Assembly: GCA_017745075.1 (NCBI GenBank)
Contig: JAGIAD010000013.1
Span: 42,456-106,455, forward strand
DNA length: 64,000 nucleotides
Source: Sphingobacteriaceae bacterium
GTDB lineage: Bacteria > Bacteroidota > Bacteroidia > Sphingobacteriales > Sphingobacteriaceae
Direction of reading: 5' to 3'
The notes below the pieces were generated by a model. It did not search any database. It saw only the letters and a list, made by a program, of their open reading frames with translations, and had not been told where the DNA came from. The translations under genes were made by a program, and so were the position numbers. Shown piece by piece: positions 8,429 to 15,115 of this stretch. Each line of letters opens with the position of its first letter. Position 1 is the first letter of the stretch.

Positions 8429-9721
8429 ATGAAATCTTTAAAACTAATAACGCTGATCGTACTCGGCGCTATCGGGCTGGAGGGCTATGCCCAAAGCCAG
8501 GAAAACATTATACTCCCACTCGGGGGTAATGCATACAGTTCATTACACCAGGACTCAGAAAGAACTTTATCCAACAAGGGAATTGTAAACTGGTCAAATC
8601 AGGAAGAATATTTTACAGCCTATTTCAGGGTTTCGAAACCAGGTACAGTAAGTGTTTCCATTGGCGATAAGCCAATTGTAGAAGGTAAGGCGTCAGTAGA
8701 ATTTTCTATCCATAACCAGCCTAAAAAAATAAGCTTTGATCAAGGCCAGGCTTTTGAAGGCAAAATTGGCGAATGGGTAATTAAAGATACCGGTTATGTG
8801 GCCCTAACCATTAAAGGTTTAAGCAAAAGCGGAGCCAGATTTCCTTCCATTGCAAGTTTAATCATCGGAGGGTCGGCTATCGAAGGTAAAACAGCCTATG
8901 TTAAAAATAATGATGGCAATTTCTTTCACTGGGGGCGCCGCGGACCTTCCGTTCACTTAAACTACCTACAGCCCGAAAATGTAAATGCCGAGTGGTACTA
9001 CAACGAAGTTACGGTGCCAAAGGGTGAGGATATTCTGGGTTCTTATTTCATGGCCAACGGTTTTGGAGAGGGGTATTTCGGTATGCAGGTAAATAGTCCT
9101 ACAGAACGCCACATCCTGTTTTCGGTTTGGAGTCCTTTCAATACCGACGATCCTAAAAGTATTCCCGATTCGCACAAAATTAAAATGTTAAAGAAAGGCG
9201 AAAATGTACATACAGGGGAGTTTGGTAATGAGGGTTCAGGCGGACAAAGCTATTTAAATTACATGTGGAAAGCAGGAAATACCTATAAATTTTTATTGCA
9301 CGGCACACCCGGCAAGGACAGTACAACCACTTATACGGCCTACTTTTTTGCCCCTGAAACCAATAAATGGCAGTTGATCGCCAGTTTTAACCGGCCCAAA
9401 ACTAAAACCTACTTAAAGCGTTTCCACTCTTTTTTAGAAAATTTCTCCTCGGTACAGGGCGATTTATCGAGAAAAGTTTTGTTTAATAATCAGTGGATTT
9501 GCGATGATAAAGGAGTTTGGACGGAATTAAAAACAGCCAGGTTTACTACAGATAATACCGGCATGAAAGGTTACCGGATGGATTACCAGGGAGGGATAGA
9601 CAAAGGCGCCTTTTACCTGAAAAATGGAGGTTTTTTTAACGACTATACCCCGCCAAGAAAAGTGCTGAACAGAACCACTGAAGGTAAGCGGCCAGAAATA
9701 GATTTCAGTAAATTGCCATAG
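8429..9721 (+). CDS. Exported DUF3472 / DUF5077 domain protein
   Basis: 430 residues with a signal peptide (MKSLKLITLIVLGAIGLEGYAQ). The N-terminal part (about 25-140, with NAYSSLHQDSERTLSNKGIVNW) matches the DUF5077 module. The following region (about 165-350: FHWGRRGPSVHLNY, SYFMANGFGEGYFGMQVNS, RHILFSVWSPF) matches DUF3472. These domains occur in secreted proteins of Bacteroidota often associated with polysaccharide use, but no enzymatic activity is established that I can name. Beta-rich fold, probably periplasmic or at the cell surface. It stands between ORF6N and YwbE with its own putative promoter. Confidence 0.8.
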   Translation: MKSLKLITLIVLGAIGLEGYAQSQENIILPLGGNAYSSLHQDSERTLSNKGIVNWSNQEEYFTAYFRVSKPGTVSVSIGDKPIVEGKASVEFSIHNQPKKISFDQGQAFEGKIGEWVIKDTGYVALTIKGLSKSGARFPSIASLIIGGSAIEGKTAYVKNNDGNFFHWGRRGPSVHLNYLQPENVNAEWYYNEVTVPKGEDILGSYFMANGFGEGYFGMQVNSPTERHILFSVWSPFNTDDPKSIPDSHKIKMLKKGENVHTGEFGNEGSGGQSYLNYMWKAGNTYKFLLHGTPGKDSTTTYTAYFFAPETNKWQLIASFNRPKTKTYLKRFHSFLENFSSVQGDLSRKVLFNNQWICDDKGVWTELKTARFTTDNTGMKGYRMDYQGGIDKGAFYLKNGGFFNDYTPPRKVLNRTTEGKRPEIDFSKLP

Positions 9722-9777
9722 ATTTTCAAAATTATTATGGAATTTTGGTATTTCATACATCATTACAATACAGCACA

Positions 9778-9975
9778 ATGGACGGGCAGAACAGAAAAGA
9801 TATTTATCCGGGATTAGAAGTCGGGATTATTTTGAAGAAAGATCAAAGATCAGGAAACATTACATATGGTATAGTGAAAGATCTGCTTACTTCATCCGCA
9901 TTCCACTCCAGGGGAATAAAAGTTCGGCTCGAAGATGGCCAGGTAGGCCGCGTAGCTGAAATTGTAGAAGACTAA
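9778..9975 (+). CDS. YwbE family protein (DUF2196)
   Basis: About 65 residues from the ATG at 9778 (MDGQNRKDIYPGLEVGIILK, then KDQRSG and KVRLEDGQVGRVAEI), matching the small YwbE family. An in-frame TTG start 33 bases earlier would add eleven residues not seen in the family, so ATG 9778 is preferred. The protein looks like a small SH3-like beta-barrel. Its biochemical role is unknown; cytosolic. Its stop overlaps the start of the next gene by one base (TAATG), so the two are translationally coupled. Confidence 0.8.
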   Translation: MDGQNRKDIYPGLEVGIILKKDQRSGNITYGIVKDLLTSSAFHSRGIKVRLEDGQVGRVAEIVED

Positions 9976-10517
9976 TGAAACAGCTTTATTTTTCCTTGTT
10001 AATTTTTGCATTTGCAGCTACTGCATCTGCCCAGGAGACCAGCGTAGTAAACAAAGCCCCGGGTATACATAACCAGGCAACTGATCCCAAAACGATCAGG
10101 ATTTGCGTGCCGTCAAGAACCGGTATAATAGCCAATCCCCCATTGTGGGTTGTAAATGATGTATTAATGAAAGGGGATATTGTAAGCAATTATATCCGTC
10201 CTGCCAGCATCGAGTCGATTAATGTGCTGAAAGATGCATCTGCCACAGCACTATATGGAACCAGCGGGCAAAACGGAGTGGTTATCGTTAAATTAAAAAA
10301 GGACCTGCAGCTTTGGAACCTGAACGAAATGCTTAAAAACTTCGGTATTAGTAAGAAGAACCAGGATTTACCTGTATTTATTGATAAAAAAGAATTAGTT
10401 AACCGCGACGATTTCTTTATTGTCAAAGATATTGTAGCAAGTGTAAAAGTGATAACAGGTGGAAATCAACCGTCAGGCCAAAACAAGGTAATTCAAGTTG
10501 CGTTAAAACCTTTATAG
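9975..10517 (+). CDS. Secreted stand-alone TonB receptor plug-like protein
   Basis: 180 residues with a signal peptide (MKQLYFSLLIFAFAATASAQ). The central part (about 50-105: PPLWVVNDVLMKGD, INVLKDASATALYGTSGQNG, VVIV) closely resembles the plug domain of SusC-type TonB-dependent receptors, but there is no following beta-barrel. The remaining ~75 residues contain a second segment, LPVFIDKKELVNRDDF, that echoes the plug start. It is complete, not a truncated SusC: a clear stop is reached and the next gene is unrelated. Its role is unknown; a periplasmic partner of a receptor or signalling module is possible. Coupled to ywbE. Confidence 0.7.
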   Translation: MKQLYFSLLIFAFAATASAQETSVVNKAPGIHNQATDPKTIRICVPSRTGIIANPPLWVVNDVLMKGDIVSNYIRPASIESINVLKDASATALYGTSGQNGVVIVKLKKDLQLWNLNEMLKNFGISKKNQDLPVFIDKKELVNRDDFFIVKDIVASVKVITGGNQPSGQNKVIQVALKPL

Positions 10518-10593
10518 CCTTTTATACGTATTATATTTGTAATCAAATTGCAATTAAAGGCTCAAAAAGTAACAAAATAAATTTTGCGTCGTC

Positions 10594-10601
10594 TATATTT
10601 G
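10594..10601 (+). promoter_or_regulatory. Possible -7 box for the DUF4834 gene (TATATTTG)
   Basis: Matches TAnnTTTG, 21 bases before the ATG at 10623. A second identical box lies at 10532-10539 with TTTA at 10511-10514 (17-base spacer). Neither has a perfect -33 TTTG. Confidence 0.35.
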
Positions 10602-10622
10602 TATTAACAGTAAATAAATAGC

Positions 10623-10871
10623 ATGGCATTATTAAGATTCATTTTCATCGCAATATTGGTCCTTTGGCTGATCAGAATGCTGATCAGGTTAATACTCCCG
10701 ATGCTGTTTAATAACCTGGCAAGTAAAATGCAGAGTCAGGCTACCGGACAGCAACAACAAAGAAGGCCAAGACCTGAAGGTTCTATTTCAATCGATTATA
10801 TGCCTCCAAGGCCCGATCAAAGTAAAACAGATAAACTCGGCGATTTTGTCGATTACGAAGAGATTAAATAA
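10623..10871 (+). CDS. DUF4834 family small membrane protein
   Basis: 82 residues: one N-terminal membrane segment (about 4-30, LLRFIFIAILVLWLIRMLIR), a Q/R/P-rich linker, and an acidic C-terminus ending DKLGDFVDYEEIK. The arrangement and the conserved GDFVDYEE tail match the Bacteroidota-specific DUF4834 family. Function unknown; single-pass inner membrane protein. The gene is monocistronic between a putative promoter and a terminator and converges with the SRPBCC gene. Confidence 0.8.
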   Translation: MALLRFIFIAILVLWLIRMLIRLILPMLFNNLASKMQSQATGQQQQRRPRPEGSISIDYMPPRPDQSKTDKLGDFVDYEEIK

Positions 10872-10877
10872 TACTAA

Positions 10878-10901
10878 CCCTGAACTTGTTCAGGGTTTTT
10901 T
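10878..10901 (+). terminator. Terminator after DUF4834
   Basis: CCCTGAAC (10878-10885) pairs with GTTCAGGG (10888-10895), followed by six T. It lies between two convergent genes and serves the plus-strand gene. Confidence 0.9.
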
Positions 10902-10903
10902 GT

Positions 10904-11359
10904 TTAAAGTTGTTCTGCTACTGATTTTATAGCCTGATTTCTGGCAGTTAACAATTTGTACAGGTAATTTTTCAAAAACAAGAAGTCTATGAACTGGCCA
11001 ATTAAACCCATAGGCGACTTGTACGCAAAAATATCAGTCATTTCGGTATATCCACCTGCAGAGGTGAAATGATGTTGATGGTGCAATATTCTAAAAGGCC
11101 CGTTTAACATTTCATCAACAAAATAAAATGGATTTTTCATTGCAGTAATTTTGTTTGTCATTTTAAAACTTAATCCAAAATGCCTGGCTTGCCAGGTAAC
11201 CTGTTCTCCAGGGCCAATTAAGCCTGTCAACTTTCCTTCAATAGCCTTTTCTTTATTACTTTTCATCGATGTCATATGCAAATCTAAACTTCTGGATAAA
11301 TCGAAGCATTTTTCTATAGATGCGTAAATTTTTGTTTTTAATATTAAGGTTGGCATCAT
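10904..11359 (-). CDS. SRPBCC family protein (START-like fold)
   Basis: 151 residues from MMPTLILKTKIYASIEKCFD, a typical SRPBCC (Bet v1/START-like) start, with the middle EQVTWQARHFGLSFKMTNKI and GPFRILHHQHHF. The fold forms a hydrophobic cavity for lipid or aromatic ligands; the ligand here is unknown. It is the last gene of a compact minus-strand operon: it starts 2 bases after the stop of the TIGR01777 oxidoreductase, which itself follows the DCC protein by 1 base. SRPBCC and TIGR01777 genes often co-occur, which supports a shared pathway. Confidence 0.8.
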   Translation of the reverse strand: MMPTLILKTKIYASIEKCFDLSRSLDLHMTSMKSNKEKAIEGKLTGLIGPGEQVTWQARHFGLSFKMTNKITAMKNPFYFVDEMLNGPFRILHHQHHFTSAGGYTEMTDIFAYKSPMGLIGQFIDFLFLKNYLYKLLTARNQAIKSVAEQL

Positions 11360-11361
11360 GT

Positions 11362-12282
11362 CTATTTTAAAATATCTTGAACAGCATGCTCAATGGTTGG
11401 GTATTTAAATGTAAAGCCGCTATTTAACAAGATTGTTGGCTTAACCCACCTGCTTTTTAAAACCAGTTCCGTTTCGGTGCCTATTATTTTTGCGCCTACT
11501 GCCAATAACAAGGCTGGGGTAGGCAAGCCGAAATTGCGGCCAAAGGCCTTTCTGATACTGCGCATAAAATCACGGTTTTTAATCGCTTCTGGGGCCGTAC
11601 AGTTTACAATTCCTTCAATTTCCGGATGATCTAATAGCCACGATATACTACCTGCAGCATCCTCTTCGTGGATCCAGCTCATATATTGTTCGCCATTTCC
11701 TTGTTTACCGCCAATGCCCAATTTCACCAGGTTAAGTAAGCGGGGAAATGCGCCATCTTTCAGGCCTAAAACAATGCCCATTCTAAGCGCTATTTTTCGG
11801 GTATTGGGTGTGTTGGTTTCAAAAAAGCTATTTTCCCAGGCTTTGCAAACTTCAATTGAGAAACCTTCGCCGATTTCGCCTGTAAATTCATCCTGGTAAT
11901 GGTCTTCTGCATGGCGGTATATAGTGGCAGAGGTGATGTTGATCCAAAGCTTTGGCGGATTTTCCATTTTTTCAATCGTTTTTCCCAGCAAACCGGTAGG
12001 GATCAATCTTGAATCAAAAATTTCTTTTTTATTTTTTTCAGTGTACCTGCAGTTTACATTTTTGCCGCAAAGGTTTACAAGCAAATCAGCATTTTGGAGC
12101 GCACTGGTCCAGTCGCCTGTTGTTTTTCCATCCCAAACCATTGTCTTAATATTGCCCTGTTTAGGTTGAGCTTTCCTGGATAGAATTACAATTTCATCAG
12201 TTATTGGACTAAAATGTTTGGCCAGTACATGACCTAAATAACCATTGCCACCGGCTAGAACAACTTTTTTGTATTTCATCAT
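11362..12282 (-). CDS. TIGR01777 family NAD(P)-dependent epimerase/oxidoreductase
   Basis: 306 residues of the extended SDR class. The nucleotide-binding loop is AGGNGYLG (10-17), with NLCGKNVNCRYTEKNK downstream and a C-terminal DUF1731-like tail (FGLPTPALLLAVGAKIIGTE ... RWVKPTILLNSGFTFKYP). This matches the YfcH/TIGR01777 family, whose substrate is not established. The start may be either of two adjacent ATG codons. It is the middle gene of the DCC-TIGR01777-SRPBCC operon, with spacings of 1 and 2 bases. Confidence 0.9.
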   Translation of the reverse strand: MMKYKKVVLAGGNGYLGHVLAKHFSPITDEIVILSRKAQPKQGNIKTMVWDGKTTGDWTSALQNADLLVNLCGKNVNCRYTEKNKKEIFDSRLIPTGLLGKTIEKMENPPKLWINITSATIYRHAEDHYQDEFTGEIGEGFSIEVCKAWENSFFETNTPNTRKIALRMGIVLGLKDGAFPRLLNLVKLGIGGKQGNGEQYMSWIHEEDAAGSISWLLDHPEIEGIVNCTAPEAIKNRDFMRSIRKAFGRNFGLPTPALLLAVGAKIIGTETELVLKSRWVKPTILLNSGFTFKYPTIEHAVQDILK

Positions 12283-12283
12283 T

Positions 12284-13099
12284 TTAAAATAATAAGATTA
12301 AGCCCAAAACAATTAAACGGTAAAGCACCCAGGTAATGCTCATGGTCTTGCCCAGGTTTAAAATTTTGCTCCGGCGCAGATGTTCTAAAAACATCAATCC
12401 TGCAACCATTAAAAAGTAGAGCATAAATATTAGGGTATCGACTTGAAAGTAATGAGAAACAACCAGCGCCGGCAAAAGCAAAAGTGATCCCGCGAAAGAA
12501 ATGGTCATCATGTTGCCCAGGTAGTTCCAAAGTTTTTCTTTCCGGTAAAAATTAATGATTGCAGCCTGAAAAAATAGCTGTCCGCCGCAGATCAGATATT
12601 CACGGTATTTACTGCCTAATGGCACAAAATCAGTAAGCAGGTGTGCGTAATTGGTTAATATATAAGCGGTAATGATCCAGGTTAAGAGCAGGTAAGCAAT
12701 GCGATAATGGATTCTAAAAGTGGGTTGTATGGTATTTTCTTTAACTATAGCCGGAACAATCACTTTGCGGTTGTAAGAAATAAAGGCATAAAATTTTTGC
12801 ATCAGATAAACAAAGGGGCTAAACAAAAACAGTGGCTTAAAGAAAGGGACAGCGTAAGCAATGATCTTGAATAAACTCTGTATCCCATAGGTTACTTCAC
12901 CGGTTTCGGTGTTTACAAGGGCAATTTCATTAGCTGCCCTCTGATGATCTACCAAGGGGCAAATGTTTTGTGGCATCTCCTGGTAGGCTTTACGACCATC
13001 TTGAGCCAGCATGCCTGTTCTTATAAAAGCTTTGGTATAAGCATAACACATGGGGCACTCATTGTCGAATAAAATCACATGGTTTTTAAGCGTTTTCAT
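12284..13099 (-). CDS. DCC-type (DUF393) thiol-disulfide oxidoreductase-like membrane protein
   Basis: 271 residues. The N-terminus has FDNECPMCYAYT (11-22), the DxxCxxC signature of the DCC/DUF393 thioredoxin-like family (Cys15, Cys18). The C-terminal half holds about four hydrophobic segments (roughly 130-270), so the thiol module is tethered to the inner membrane. Substrate unknown. It is the first gene of the three-gene operon on the minus strand. The upstream 231-base spacer to the GbsR-type regulator contains degenerate low-complexity sequence. Confidence 0.75.
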   Translation of the reverse strand: MKTLKNHVILFDNECPMCYAYTKAFIRTGMLAQDGRKAYQEMPQNICPLVDHQRAANEIALVNTETGEVTYGIQSLFKIIAYAVPFFKPLFLFSPFVYLMQKFYAFISYNRKVIVPAIVKENTIQPTFRIHYRIAYLLLTWIITAYILTNYAHLLTDFVPLGSKYREYLICGGQLFFQAAIINFYRKEKLWNYLGNMMTISFAGSLLLLPALVVSHYFQVDTLIFMLYFLMVAGLMFLEHLRRSKILNLGKTMSITWVLYRLIVLGLILLF

Positions 13100-13194
13100 C
13101 TTTTTTAAATTTTAGTATTTTCAGTAAAATATGAAAGTTTAAATTAAAAAATAAAGCCAAACTTATGTAAGGCATTTTAATTTTAATGGTTAGG

Positions 13195-13325
13195 GTTTAG
13201 TGGATGGGGTTTAGCTCTTGGCGTTTAATAGTTAGCGTTTAAGGTGAATATGTCTTGCTACTTGCTACTCGCTACTTATTACTTGATACTCAATAGCTCC
13301 TTCTCAAATCTCACATCTCCCCTCT
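13195..13325. repeat. Low-complexity degenerate repeat
   Basis: Short imperfect repeats of a 'gtttag' / 'gcgtttaa' type are followed by an imperfect 'ttgctacttgctactcgctac' -like series and two 'tctcaaatct' copies. No coding sequence. A similar 'agcgttaag' rich stretch occurs at about 56945-57035. Confidence 0.5.
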
Positions 13326-13330
13326 CAAAT

Positions 13331-13843
13331 CTATTTAAACACCTTCAACACCGACCCCCAGAACCAGCTCTCTTCCGCTTTAAGCATGGTCTCCAAAGTT
13401 TTATCAACATTCCCGGCAAGTTTGTTTATATCTGTAATCGATTTTTTGAAGGTCTTAAATTCAGGATCCTTTTCATCACCTGCAACATGCGAGAGTTCAC
13501 TTAAAACTTTTAAAATAGGTTCCAGTTCTCTTTTCTTCCTTTCTTTGGCTACCTGGCGTGCAATATTCCAGACATCCTTATCAGCAAAAAAATATTCTTT
13601 GCGCTCGCCGGCTTTATGTTGTTTTTCAATTAAACCCCAGCCAATTAAATCGCGGAGTGTCATATTTGCATTCCCCCTTGAAATACTGAGCTGTTCCATA
13701 ATTTCTTCAGTGGTTAATGCTTCCGGCGAAATCAATAACAACGCATGTACTTGAGCCATGGTTCGGTTAATACCCCACTCTGAGCCTAATTTACCCCAGG
13801 CTTCTATAAACTTTAATTTTGCTGCTGCTAATTCCATATACAA
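13331..13843 (-). CDS. GbsR/MarR family transcriptional regulator
   Basis: 170 residues with an N-terminal winged helix-turn-helix (about 25-90: MAQVHALLLISPEALTTEEI, MEQLSISRGNANMTLRDLIG, WGLIEKQHKAGERKEYF), the pattern of the GbsR branch of MarR-like regulators. The C-terminal half is helical and presumably used for dimerisation. The ligand is unknown. It lies upstream of the DCC-TIGR01777-SRPBCC operon on the same strand, so it is a reasonable candidate regulator of that operon. ATG at 13843 or 13837 could start translation. Confidence 0.85.
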   Translation of the reverse strand: MYMELAAAKLKFIEAWGKLGSEWGINRTMAQVHALLLISPEALTTEEIMEQLSISRGNANMTLRDLIGWGLIEKQHKAGERKEYFFADKDVWNIARQVAKERKKRELEPILKVLSELSHVAGDEKDPEFKTFKKSITDINKLAGNVDKTLETMLKAEESWFWGSVLKVFK

Positions 13844-13903
13844 ATATAAAGTTATTTTTAAAGTTTCAAAAATTATTGAAAATTTATTTAATTTGAAAAC
13901 ATT

Positions 13904-14989
13904 TTATTGTTTATGCTTTAATTCATCGATCACCGTTTGCCAGTTACCGGAATTTCCGCCTAAGGTTTTTAACAAGTCTTTTTGTGAAGGGTCAAAATAA
14001 ACCGATAACCTTAGCACCGGCAAAGCAAGGCCAGGTTTAAACATGCTTCCCGGTGCAAAACCAGGTTCGTTGTTCTTCGCCCGGTCGCGGTCAAATTTAA
14101 CGGTGGTATTTACATATTCCTCGTGCTGTTTTTCGCCTTTAATATAAGGGAACAGCCATTCTACAGATTTTTTGATCGACGAACCCTTAGGCGATTCGTA
14201 GGTATAAAAATTAGGCCCCTTTGCCCGGTCGATCATAATGGCCAGTTTTAACATCGGTTCCAGGTCGTAAATATGGTAATGCATGGCATCGCGTTCCTTG
14301 AAATCTAAACTGGTACCATCGGGATATAGATTAATGTTAATGTGGCTTTTCAGGTTTTCGATCGTCCAGTTGATCAATTCCTGGTTATTAAGCGCATAAC
14401 CAATTTCGCCAACTACCTTTAAACGGTGTGCATTCCAGTTGTTAATGGCAGTGGCTCTTCCGGCTTTCATCCGCTTGCTGTTGATTTCAGCCCAAGCTGT
14501 TTCATTCAGCCATTGCTCAATCTGTTTTTTATCACCGGCTGGGATGTCTTGTTTGATCAGGTCGTAAGCGTCAACCGCCTGATCGAGATTGGTATCATCG
14601 ATGGGATCGCCATTAGGTTTGTTGATTTTTGCCCATGCTGAAAGAAATTCTACACATTTGTTCAAATATTTTTGATCATTGGTAATCCGGTATTGCAAAG
14701 CCAACGCAAACATCTTGCCCATATCGGCAAGGGCCGCCTGTGTTTTCACTTTCTTTGGATTTCCTTTAAGTAAACCTTCCGTTCTGATGGTATCAAGGGC
14801 GATAGGCTGTTCTTCCAGATATTTTAAAGCCGATTTTTCGAAGCCCTGATATAGTTTTTTGGTTTCTTCATCGTTTTTGATCCTGCTTTTCAGCTTTGCG
14901 GTTTCGGCACCGGTTAAACTTACAATCTGTCCGAACGCGGCAAAAGACAGGATGGCAAGGGCGATTGTAACAACAAACTTTCTCATCAT
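13904..14989 (-). CDS. Alginate lyase-like exported protein
   Basis: 361 residues with a signal peptide (MMRKFVVTIALAILSFAAFG then Q). The body is an alpha/alpha-toroid type sequence with YQGFEKSALKYLEEQP, INNWNAHRLKVVGEIGYALN (about 180-199) and DGTSLDFKERDAMHYHIYDL (about 225-245), which matches the alginate_lyase domain of Bacteroidota PL5-like proteins. Asn/His/Arg residues in NNWNAHR and the DFxxRDAxxYH segment are plausible catalytic groups. The substrate could be alginate or another acidic polysaccharide. There is no SusC/SusD pair nearby, so this is not part of a visible polysaccharide-use locus. Confidence 0.8.
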   Translation of the reverse strand: MMRKFVVTIALAILSFAAFGQIVSLTGAETAKLKSRIKNDEETKKLYQGFEKSALKYLEEQPIALDTIRTEGLLKGNPKKVKTQAALADMGKMFALALQYRITNDQKYLNKCVEFLSAWAKINKPNGDPIDDTNLDQAVDAYDLIKQDIPAGDKKQIEQWLNETAWAEINSKRMKAGRATAINNWNAHRLKVVGEIGYALNNQELINWTIENLKSHININLYPDGTSLDFKERDAMHYHIYDLEPMLKLAIMIDRAKGPNFYTYESPKGSSIKKSVEWLFPYIKGEKQHEEYVNTTVKFDRDRAKNNEPGFAPGSMFKPGLALPVLRLSVYFDPSQKDLLKTLGGNSGNWQTVIDELKHKQ

Positions 14990-15079
14990 AAATGGGTTGA
15001 ATTTTTATTCTCTGTTACAAATCTAATTTTTTATTCAGCATGCATTTAATTTATTCCTTTTTTATACCGGCCAATTTTT

Positions 15080-15087
15080 TATTTTTG
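15080..15087 (+). promoter_or_regulatory. Possible -7 box for the YfhO gene (TATTTTTG)
   Basis: Matches TAnnTTTG, 28 bases before the ATG at 15116. The -33 element is not clear. Confidence 0.35.
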
Positions 15088-15115
15088 ACATTCGTTTAAA
15101 CTTAAACAAACCTTA

